Below, one piece after another: positions 1-5,283 of a DNA stretch of 5,283 nucleotides. The stretch is taken from contig DDCZ01000072.1 of NCBI GenBank assembly GCA_002336485.1, forward strand, positions 96,337 to 101,619, given 5' to 3'. Numbering within the stretch: the first letter of the stretch is position 1; every line of letters starts with the position of its first letter. The position numbers and the translations under genes were made by a program. A model generated the notes under the pieces. That model did no database searches, was not told where the DNA came from, and saw nothing but the letters and a program-made list of their open reading frames with translations. Source of the stretch: Flavobacteriales bacterium UBA1993. Lineage in GTDB: Bacteria; Bacteroidota; Bacteroidia; Flavobacteriales_G; Salibacteraceae.

Positions 1-882
1 TTGAATGTGAATTTGCTTTCGAAGGCTGTGAAAGAACATGTAACAGTTGCTCTAAGTGGAGATGGAGGCGATGAACTGTTTGCTGGATACAACAAGCACC
101 AAGCTGAGTTTCTCATTCGAAACCCAAGACTAAAGGAACACGCGGTTGGCAAGCTTGGACCACTATGGGACCTGATTCCTTCCTCACGAAGTGGCGCCAT
201 TCCAAACTTAACTCGACAACTCCAAAAGTTTAGCGATGGTTATAAACTTAACAAGCGCGATAGGTATTGGCGCTGGGCAGGTTTCATGACCGAGGAAAAA
301 GCCAATTACTTAATGAAAGAGGAAATGCTTTTCAGGGAACACAGATTGTCTGACCAAGGGTTTTCATACAAGAAGCGAAAAGACTACTTATTAAATACGA
401 TATCCAAAACGGGGAGTCTAAATGAAGTGCTCCTGACAGATATGCGCCTCGTTTTACCAAACGACATGCTTTTCAAAGTTGATTATGGAAGCATGATGAA
501 TGGTCTGGAAGTACGAACGCCGTTGCTAGATCATCACATCGTCAACTTCGCTTTCCGACTGCCGATCATGTTTAAGGTCAATCACGATCAAAAGAAAAAG
601 ATCCTTCAGGATGCATTTCGAGACATTCTGCCACCAGATGTATTTAACAGACCTAAGAAAGGCTTCGAAGTCCCCTTACTTGAATGGTTTAAGGGTGAAT
701 TTAAAGGTCAGTTGCTTGACCTCGTAAACGACAGGGAATTAATCGAACATCAAGGACTGTTCAATCCCTCCGCACTCCAGGACTACACGAAAGTGCTTTA
801 TTCAAATAATCCTGGGGATGCGGCATCGTGGGCTTGGTCTTTTACCGTATTTCAAACATGGTACAAACGCCATTTTCTATGA
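1..882 (+). CDS. asnB: Asparagine synthase (glutamine-hydrolysing)-type amidotransferase, C-terminal part (5' end outside window)
   Basis: This is the synthetase half of an AsnB-family enzyme. The family activates a carboxylate (normally aspartate) with ATP and amidates it with ammonia released from glutamine. Seen in the fragment: SGDGGDELFAGY at residues 19-30; KVDYGSMMNGLEVRTPLLDH at 159-178, the conserved core near the ATP and acceptor site; RPKKGFEVPLLEW starting at residue 217; and a typical Trp-rich end (WAWSFTVFQTWY). The family is usually about 600-640 residues, so the 293 residues here are roughly the C-terminal half. The N-terminal glutaminase domain (catalytic Cys2) and the PP-loop (SGGxDS) must lie upstream. 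The TTG at base 1 is just an internal Leu codon. The stop overlaps the next gene's start as ATGA, implying translational coupling. In polysaccharide loci such proteins (for example WbpS of Pseudomonas O-antigen clusters) are thought to amidate uronic acids, so the true acceptor may be a sugar acid; that is inference. Family membership is secure. Confidence 0.95.
   Translation: MNVNLLSKAVKEHVTVALSGDGGDELFAGYNKHQAEFLIRNPRLKEHAVGKLGPLWDLIPSSRSGAIPNLTRQLQKFSDGYKLNKRDRYWRWAGFMTEEKANYLMKEEMLFREHRLSDQGFSYKKRKDYLLNTISKTGSLNEVLLTDMRLVLPNDMLFKVDYGSMMNGLEVRTPLLDHHIVNFAFRLPIMFKVNHDQKKKILQDAFRDILPPDVFNRPKKGFEVPLLEWFKGEFKGQLLDLVNDRELIEHQGLFNPSALQDYTKVLYSNNPGDAASWAWSFTVFQTWYKRHFL
879..882 (+). promoter_or_regulatory. 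ATGA stop/start overlap (translational coupling)
   Basis: The ATG of the glycosyltransferase (879-881) shares bases with the TGA of the amidotransferase (880-882). No Shine-Dalgarno-like purine run lies just upstream (bases 868-878 are pyrimidine-rich), so re-initiation by ribosomes finishing the upstream gene is the simplest explanation. This overlap is also the main argument for the chosen start. Confidence 0.75.
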
Positions 883-2090
883 GTGTGAAAAGCAAAATTC
901 GCGTGCTTCGAATAATTAATCGATTCAATCTAGGAGGCCCAACCTATAACGCCGCATATTTAACTAAGTATCTCGATGATAAATATGAAACCTTGCTTGT
1001 TGGTGGGGCAAAAGACGAGAGTGAAGCATCATCTACATACATCCTCGATAACTTGGGGCTCAGGCCTCGGATGATCGAGAATATGAAACGCTCCATTTCT
1101 CTCAAAGACATTTCAGCCTATAATGAGCTGGATGCAATTATCAAGGAGTTTCAACCAGATATTGTGCATACACACGCCTCCAAGGCCGGCACTCTAGGTC
1201 GGCTTGCAGCAATTCGAAATGACGTTCCTGTGATTGTACACACCTTTCATGGACATGTATTTCATTCGTATTTCGGCAAGCTAAAAACCGCGTTTTACAA
1301 AGGAATTGAGCGTTGGTTGGCGGCTAGAAGTTCAAAAATTATTGCGATCAGTGAAATTCAAAAGGACGAACTGGGATCTATACATCGCATTTGTAGTCCA
1401 AAGCATATTTCCGTAATTCCACTGGGATTCGATTTATCTCGGTTTGCCGAAGACGTGGAACAAAAGCGATTAAGCTTTCGTGAAAAGTATGAATTACAAA
1501 AGGATGACTTGGCGATTGTTATCGTTGGTAGACTGGTCCCTGTAAAGAATCACAAAATGTTTATCAGAGTGGTTAAGAGGCTGATTGAAACTGGTACCAA
1601 AAATGCTCGTTTCTTTATTGTTGGTGACGGAGAATCAAAAGGTGATTTAACCAAATTCTGCGATGAAATATCTGTTTCCTATCATGAGGGAAAGCCCCCA
1701 ACAGAAGCCAATCCAGTATGCTTTACTTCTTGGATTAAGGAAGTTGATTGGGTATATGCTGGCAGTGACATCGTTTGCCTAACATCCCTAAATGAAGGAA
1801 CCCCGGTGAGCTTAATTGAAGCCCAAGCCGCATCACAACCCATTGTAACCACCAGAGTTGGTGGAATTCATAATGTGGTTTTGGAAAACGAGTCGGCATT
1901 CCTAACAGAAAGCAACGACGTTGATGACTTCGCTTCTAAAATTGGTCGATTAATCGATGATGAAGATTTACGTAAAAAAATGGGCAAGGCTGGAATGTCT
2001 AGGGCGGTAACGACGTATAGCTATACCCGTCTATGTAGTGATGTTGACCACCTCTACTCTAGTTTGATGAAGAAAAAAACAAAAATATAA
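879..2090 (+). CDS. Family 4 glycosyltransferase (GT-B fold), polysaccharide repeat-unit assembly
   Basis: Predicted cytoplasmic, retaining glycosyltransferase that moves a sugar from a nucleotide donor to a growing lipid-linked glycan; donor and acceptor cannot be read from sequence. From ATG 879 the protein is 403 residues, normal for GT4. The N-terminal Rossmann half starts with IRVLRIINRFNLGGPTYNA (residues 7-25, glycine-rich loop), then HTHASKAGTLGRLAA (97-111) and HTFHGHVFHSYF (121-132). The C-terminal donor half has GRLVPVKNH (217-225; Arg218 and Lys223 in the usual diphosphate-binding positions), VGDGE (248-252) and EGTPVSLIE (306-314), the E-x7-E motif of GT4 enzymes. ATG 879 is chosen because it overlaps the upstream stop as ATGA and places the first beta strand at the usual distance. 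In-frame GTG 828 and ATG 858 lie inside the upstream coding sequence and would add non-homologous residues. There is no clear ribosome site, so coupling to the upstream gene is likely. The KAGTLGRLAA and HTFHGHVF type of N-terminus is common in capsule and EPS clusters. Confidence 0.92.
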   Translation: MSVKSKIRVLRIINRFNLGGPTYNAAYLTKYLDDKYETLLVGGAKDESEASSTYILDNLGLRPRMIENMKRSISLKDISAYNELDAIIKEFQPDIVHTHASKAGTLGRLAAIRNDVPVIVHTFHGHVFHSYFGKLKTAFYKGIERWLAARSSKIIAISEIQKDELGSIHRICSPKHISVIPLGFDLSRFAEDVEQKRLSFREKYELQKDDLAIVIVGRLVPVKNHKMFIRVVKRLIETGTKNARFFIVGDGESKGDLTKFCDEISVSYHEGKPPTEANPVCFTSWIKEVDWVYAGSDIVCLTSLNEGTPVSLIEAQAASQPIVTTRVGGIHNVVLENESAFLTESNDVDDFASKIGRLIDDEDLRKKMGKAGMSRAVTTYSYTRLCSDVDHLYSSLMKKKTKI

Positions 2091-2103
2091 ACCAGAATGT
2101 ATT

Positions 2104-2126
2104 TACTTTGCATTTCAAAGTACTTT
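2104..2126. repeat. Small inverted repeat / nested palindrome upstream of the export gene
   Basis: In the 42-base gap between the glycosyltransferase and the export gene, TACTTTG (2104-2110) pairs perfectly with CAAAGTA (2116-2122) around the 5-base loop CATTT. The right arm is also part of a perfect 10-base palindrome, AAAGTACTTT (2117-2126). The stem is AT-rich and not followed by a true T-run, so it is weak as a terminator. TTACTTTG (2103-2110) and TACTTTTA (2121-2128) each differ by one base from the Bacteroidota -7 element TAnnTTTG, but no TTTG-type -33 element sits at the expected distance (about 19-21 bases). It could be an operator, a weak internal promoter or chance. Confidence 0.35.
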
Positions 2127-2132
2127 TAAGTT

Positions 2133-2924
2133 ATGATGAAAATTACAAAAAGAATTACGCTTTTCCTTGGGGTCATCGCCCTCTTATCTAGCTGCAGGGT
2201 ATTTGACCCAAGCGTCATGTTGCGTACCAAACGGGATTATCCATATGCAACAGCTTCGGATACCATGCCGCGAGAATACATTATTCAAACAGGGGATGTA
2301 ATTACGTTTCTACTCTTTTCAAATCAAGGTTTTAAGATCATTGACCTATCCACACTGGAAGAATCTAGTAGAGGTGGGCAGCAGATCAATATCCAAAACG
2401 CCTTTCCTTACCTTGTAGAATCCGATAGTTCAATAAACCTCCCCATCCTTGGCAGGGTGAAGCTGGCCGGGTATAACATCAAAGAGGCGGAAAACTATTT
2501 AGAGGATCGTTATAGCGACTACTACAATGAACCGTTCGTATTGGTTCAAATCCAAAATCGACGAGTCCTAGTATTCCCTGGAGCTGGCGGAGATGCGAAA
2601 GTGATTCAAATCACCAATGAATACATAACGATTGTTGAGGCTTTGGCCTTAGCGGGCGGAATAAGCAATGGGGGAAAAGCACATCGCGTGAAAGTGATCC
2701 GCGGTAATTTGTCAAATCCTGAGGTATATGAAGTAGATATGTCAACGGCTATTGGCTTAGCCGAGGCTAATATGCACTACATCAGAGCGAACGACATGAT
2801 ATATGTCGAACCAAATTATTTTGTTGCAAGGCAATTATTATCTGGTGCGGGCAGGATCATGTCACTCATTACGGGATCCATCGCCACATACTATGTTGTG
2901 ACAACCTTCACCAATAGAAACTAA
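2133..2924 (+). CDS. wza: Polysaccharide export outer-membrane lipoprotein (Wza-like, Poly_export/SLBB)
   Basis: Predicted outer-membrane lipoprotein that oligomerises into the exit channel for capsule or exopolysaccharide and partners with the Wzc-type protein encoded next. Seen: a lipoprotein signal peptide with basic start KITKR, hydrophobic core and lipobox L18-S19-S20-C21, so the mature protein would begin at Cys21. A Poly_export domain follows, with YIIQTGDVI (residues 49-57) and the LPILGRVKLAGYNIKEAE segment. An SLBB-like domain starts near residue 146 (VLVFPGAGGDAKV) and ends with NDMIYVEP. A hydrophobic stretch at about 235-259 (LLSGAGRIMSLITG onward) fits the C-terminal amphipathic helix that lines the pore in Wza. 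At 263 residues it is shorter than E. coli Wza (379) and probably has one SLBB domain rather than two, as is usual in Bacteroidota. The start is ATG 2133; ATG 2136 is equally possible. There is no Shine-Dalgarno sequence; the leader is AT-rich. The symbol is by analogy of role and family, not proven orthology. Confidence 0.93.
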   Translation: MMKITKRITLFLGVIALLSSCRVFDPSVMLRTKRDYPYATASDTMPREYIIQTGDVITFLLFSNQGFKIIDLSTLEESSRGGQQINIQNAFPYLVESDSSINLPILGRVKLAGYNIKEAENYLEDRYSDYYNEPFVLVQIQNRRVLVFPGAGGDAKVIQITNEYITIVEALALAGGISNGGKAHRVKVIRGNLSNPEVYEVDMSTAIGLAEANMHYIRANDMIYVEPNYFVARQLLSGAGRIMSLITGSIATYYVVTTFTNRN

Positions 2925-2930
2925 AAGGGG
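2923..2930 (+). promoter_or_regulatory. Possible ribosome binding site for the wzc-like gene
   Basis: AAAAGGGG overlaps the stop codon of the export gene and ends two bases before TTG 2933. The purine run resembles a Shine-Dalgarno element, but the spacing is shorter than the usual 5-9 bases, and Bacteroidota seldom depend on such sites. It mildly favours TTG 2933. A second purine run, TTAGGA (2960-2965), directly abuts GTG 2966, also without a proper spacer. Confidence 0.3.
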
Positions 2931-2932
2931 TT

Positions 2933-5283
2933 TTGACGGAAGAAACAAATACAAACAACTTAGGAGTGCATAGTTCGCAATTCGACCTCGGATTGCTGCT
3001 GATGATTACCTCCAAGTCACTGATTTGGATCGTCTCCATTATATTGCTTCTAGGTGGCTTGGCATTCACATACGTGTATTATACCCAGCCTAAGTATGAA
3101 TCAACTTCGATCATTCAGATAATAAACGAGAATCAAGCAAATCGAATTTTAAATGTGGGCGACATATATGAGGACGCTGATATTTCGAAAGACATTGAAC
3201 TTCTTCGATCCCCTGAGTTCTTTAAGCGCGTAATTGCAAACCTTCCAGTTGATGTTAGTTACTATGTAGAGGGCGAAGTCCTTAATCACGAACGCTATCT
3301 GTCAAGCGACTTTGAGGTGATCTATGAAATCCACGACCCGATTATACTTGATCGGAGAATCTATATCGAGTTTGAAACACCCACCTCAGGCACCATTAAC
3401 TATTTAGTTGGCACAAAATCGTTCTCTGAAAAATTTGCAGAAGAAGACACGATTCAAACTCCGCATTTCTCCTTTACCATAGTTAGATTAGATGAAGCCC
3501 AAGCACAATCTTCTGGACTAACCGAGGATCGCAAGTATTTCATTCTAAACTCCGCACCAACTCTTGTTCAAAAACTGAGTAAAAACTACTCCGTACGTAT
3601 ACAGAGTGCCGCAGCCAAGACAGTACAAATCGTTGTAACAGATAATAACCCTGCAAAAGCCAGCGCGATTTGCGAACAAATAGCTCAAACCTATCTCGTG
3701 TTTGATCACGAACGGAAGTCCGAGAGTGCAAACCAGGTATTGGAGTTCATCAATCAGCAAATTGAGGAAGTCTATTCCAAATTAAAAATTTCGGAAGACC
3801 TCATGTCTGAGTTTAGTCAACGAACCAAATTGACCAAAAAGAAAGGTATAGCAGCCACCTACATTACTCGCGTCAATGTTTTAGAACAAAAGAAAGTTGA
3901 ATTGGAGCTTAAAATTTCACTTCTAAGTGAATTAAGAGGCGGCATTCAAATTGAAAAAACTGGTGTGGATATTTACAACTTGCTCTCGGTGCTGGCTGGA
4001 ACAGAATTCGAAAACAGCGTGAAAGGGCAAATAGAAGAGCTACAAAACTTGGTACTAACGCGCAATCGTTTGCTTGGCGGCGCCACAATGGACAATCCAA
4101 ACATTCGAGTCTACGATCAGCAGATTTCAGTTCAAAAGAATCTTGTTATCAAGAGCCTTGAAGTGCTTCAGAAGCGACTTATTGCGCTTCAAAAACAAAC
4201 AACAGGTAAGATACAATCCATAGAGGATAATTTCCTTGACCTTCCAACCAGGGAGATCGAATACTCCCGATTGGAGCGAGTATTTAACTCGCATGAGAAG
4301 TACTATACAATGCTGCTCGAAAAGAAGACAGAGTTTAGCATTTCCAAAGCTGGATTGGTTCCTGAGAACACAATACTTCAAAAAGCAACAATGGCGAGAC
4401 AGCCCGTGAGCCCTCGCAAACCAATTGTTTATGGAATCGCGACGGCATTTGCAATTCTGTTTATTCTGGGACTAATAGCCGCACGTTACTTATTGCATAA
4501 TGACTTTGACGTTCGAGATCTAAGTGGATTGTTAAATCCAGAGATCAGTGTTTTGGGAATTGTTCCTAAGTACAACCACGCCATCCCTCAATCTCAGATG
4601 ATTGTTGACAAAAAACCTAAGTCAATTATGGCTGAAGCTTTTAGATCAATTCGAACAAATCTTGAGTTTTTTGAGTCAAAGGGCGAGAAAAAAGTGATCG
4701 CAATTACCTCAACCATCAGTGGGGAGGGAAAAACCTTCGTAGCGATAAATTTGGGTGGCATACTAGCCTACAGTGGTAAAAAAGTAGTCATCCTTGACTT
4801 GGATATGCGTCGTCCTAGAATTCACGAGGGTTTCAATGCACAGAATGATGCTGGAATGAGCACCTATTTGAGCGGTCGTGGTGACTTGATGAGCGTTATT
4901 CGAAAGAGTGAGCTAAATGACCTGCATTTCATCACCGCAGGCCCTATCCCTCCGAACCCAAGCGAGCTAATAATCAACGGAATGCTCAGTAAGGCAATAA
5001 CCAAATTGAAAGAAACATACGACATCATTTTGATTGACAATCCTCCAGTGGGTCTGGTTACTGACGGTATCACATGTCTCCGAATGGCAGACTACCCTAT
5101 TTATATATTTAGAAGTGAGTACTCAAAGAAATCTTTCGCCGCCAACGTGAACCGAGTGTTTAAAGAGAATAAGATCAAAAACCTTAGTGTAATCTTAAAC
5201 AGCGTTGATCTAGATGGAGCCAAGTATCGAAATTATGGATCTGGATATGGTTCCAAATATGGCTACGGATACGGTTATGGCTA
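2933..5283 (+). CDS. wzc: Wzc-type polysaccharide co-polymerase with BY-kinase (tyrosine autokinase) domain, 3' end outside window
   Basis: Inner-membrane protein that sets chain length and drives export of capsule or exopolysaccharide, regulated by cycles of tyrosine autophosphorylation. The frame is open for 783 codons and reaches the right edge without a stop. Domain order: a Wzz-type N-terminus with FDLGLLLMI (17-25); TM1 at about 29-50; a periplasmic region including KDIELLRSPEFF (around 86-97), helical coiled-coil-like stretches (about 266-310 and 350-430) and a GNVR-like segment LPTREIEYSRLER (from 437); a Pro-rich QPVSPRKP (490-497); and TM2 at about 498-521. The cytoplasmic kinase has an ExxRxxR oligomerisation motif (E568, R571, R574), Walker A SGEGKT (596-601, Lys600), Walker A' ILDLDMRRP (620-628) and Walker B ILIDNPP (699-705, Asp702), then a Tyr-rich tail. 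TTG 2933 is 8 bases after the upstream stop. GTG 2966 is an alternative. The first ATG, 3002, would remove the conserved pre-TM1 segment. An in-frame TAG at 2915 rules out an earlier start. It is longer than E. coli Wzc (720). Function is secure; the exact start is not. Confidence 0.93.
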   Translation, partial: MTEETNTNNLGVHSSQFDLGLLLMITSKSLIWIVSIILLLGGLAFTYVYYTQPKYESTSIIQIINENQANRILNVGDIYEDADISKDIELLRSPEFFKRVIANLPVDVSYYVEGEVLNHERYLSSDFEVIYEIHDPIILDRRIYIEFETPTSGTINYLVGTKSFSEKFAEEDTIQTPHFSFTIVRLDEAQAQSSGLTEDRKYFILNSAPTLVQKLSKNYSVRIQSAAAKTVQIVVTDNNPAKASAICEQIAQTYLVFDHERKSESANQVLEFINQQIEEVYSKLKISEDLMSEFSQRTKLTKKKGIAATYITRVNVLEQKKVELELKISLLSELRGGIQIEKTGVDIYNLLSVLAGTEFENSVKGQIEELQNLVLTRNRLLGGATMDNPNIRVYDQQISVQKNLVIKSLEVLQKRLIALQKQTTGKIQSIEDNFLDLPTREIEYSRLERVFNSHEKYYTMLLEKKTEFSISKAGLVPENTILQKATMARQPVSPRKPIVYGIATAFAILFILGLIAARYLLHNDFDVRDLSGLLNPEISVLGIVPKYNHAIPQSQMIVDKKPKSIMAEAFRSIRTNLEFFESKGEKKVIAITSTISGEGKTFVAINLGGILAYSGKKVVILDLDMRRPRIHEGFNAQNDAGMSTYLSGRGDLMSVIRKSELNDLHFITAGPIPPNPSELIINGMLSKAITKLKETYDIILIDNPPVGLVTDGITCLRMADYPIYIFRSEYSKKSFAANVNRVFKENKIKNLSVILNSVDLDGAKYRNYGSGYGSKYGYGYGYG
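5225..5283 (+). other. Tyrosine/glycine-rich C-terminal tail of Wzc (autophosphorylation cluster)
   Basis: Seven tyrosines fall within 18 residues (Y765, Y768, Y772, Y776, Y778, Y780, Y782, numbered from TTG 2933), alternating with Gly near the end (YGYGYGYG). BY-kinases carry such a tail, whose tyrosines are phosphorylated in trans by neighbouring subunits of the ring. At DNA level it is a run of GGN-TAY codon pairs. The window ends on TA, which may be another Tyr codon or a stop, so the tail may not be complete. Confidence 0.85.

Noticed and set aside
828..878. Upstream in-frame GTG 828 or ATG 858 as the start of the glycosyltransferase.
   Set aside because: Both lie inside the conserved C-terminus of the amidotransferase and add residues before the usual first beta strand; ATG 879 forms a standard ATGA overlap.
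2923..2934. AAAAGGGGTTTT as a terminator hairpin between the export gene and the wzc-like gene.
   Set aside because: The arms are only four A-T pairs and the element lies at the start of the next gene; it cannot form a stable terminator and would split a typical wza-wzc pair.
3540..3760. Two overlapping minus-strand open frames of 63 and 71 codons.
   Set aside because: They lie entirely opposite the periplasmic region of the wzc-like gene, overlap each other in different frames and resemble no known protein; they are antisense shadows.
3909..4381. Minus-strand open frames at 3909-4100 and 4127-4381.
   Set aside because: Both are antisense to the helical part of the wzc-like gene, with no recognisable domain or start context.
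4864..5073. Minus-strand open frame of 69 codons with a hydrophobic stretch.
   Set aside because: It is antisense to the conserved kinase domain; its hydrophobicity mirrors the complementary codons and there is no independent support for a gene.
2925..5283. The region after the export gene as a long non-coding stretch or a decayed gene.
   Set aside because: Frame-by-frame reading shows an uninterrupted frame from 2918 to the window edge with every Wzc and BY-kinase motif intact; it lacks a stop only because it is cut by the edge.

Overview
The window looks like part of an exopolysaccharide or capsule biosynthesis and export locus from a member of the Bacteroidota, probably a free-living or environmental lineage such as Cytophagales or a relative. 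This assignment is inferred from four things: moderate AT richness, the near absence of Shine-Dalgarno sequences, the short (263-residue) outer-membrane export lipoprotein, and the fused Wzz/tyrosine-kinase protein with a Tyr/Gly-rich tail. All genes are on the + strand and tightly packed, so they probably form one transcription unit that continues beyond both edges.

Layout: 1-882 is the C-terminal half of a glutamine-hydrolysing asparagine synthase-type amidotransferase (asnB family), cut by the left edge. Its TGA stop overlaps by four bases (ATGA) with the ATG of a family-4 (GT-B fold) glycosyltransferase at 879-2090. A 42-base gap holding a small inverted repeat follows. Next comes a Wza-type polysaccharide export lipoprotein at 2133-2924. 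Eight bases later a long reading frame starts, most likely at TTG 2933, and runs off the right edge. It encodes a Wzc-type polysaccharide co-polymerase with a cytoplasmic BY-kinase domain. It has no stop in the window and no ATG before codon 24, so it is easily missed by simple ORF calling although it is the largest gene here.

How the genes fit together: the glycosyltransferase would add a sugar to the lipid-linked repeat unit on the cytoplasmic side. The AsnB-like enzyme may amidate a sugar acid (or simply make asparagine). Wzc would span the inner membrane and periplasm and control chain length and export through cycles of tyrosine autophosphorylation. The Wza-like lipoprotein would form the outer-membrane exit channel. 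The flippase, polymerase, phosphatase and initiating transferase are not in the window.

I found no RNA genes, CRISPR array, mobile element or clearly novel system. The points most worth a second look are the non-ATG start of wzc, the Tyr-rich tail at the right edge, the AsnB-type amidotransferase in a glycan locus, and the nested palindrome before the export gene.
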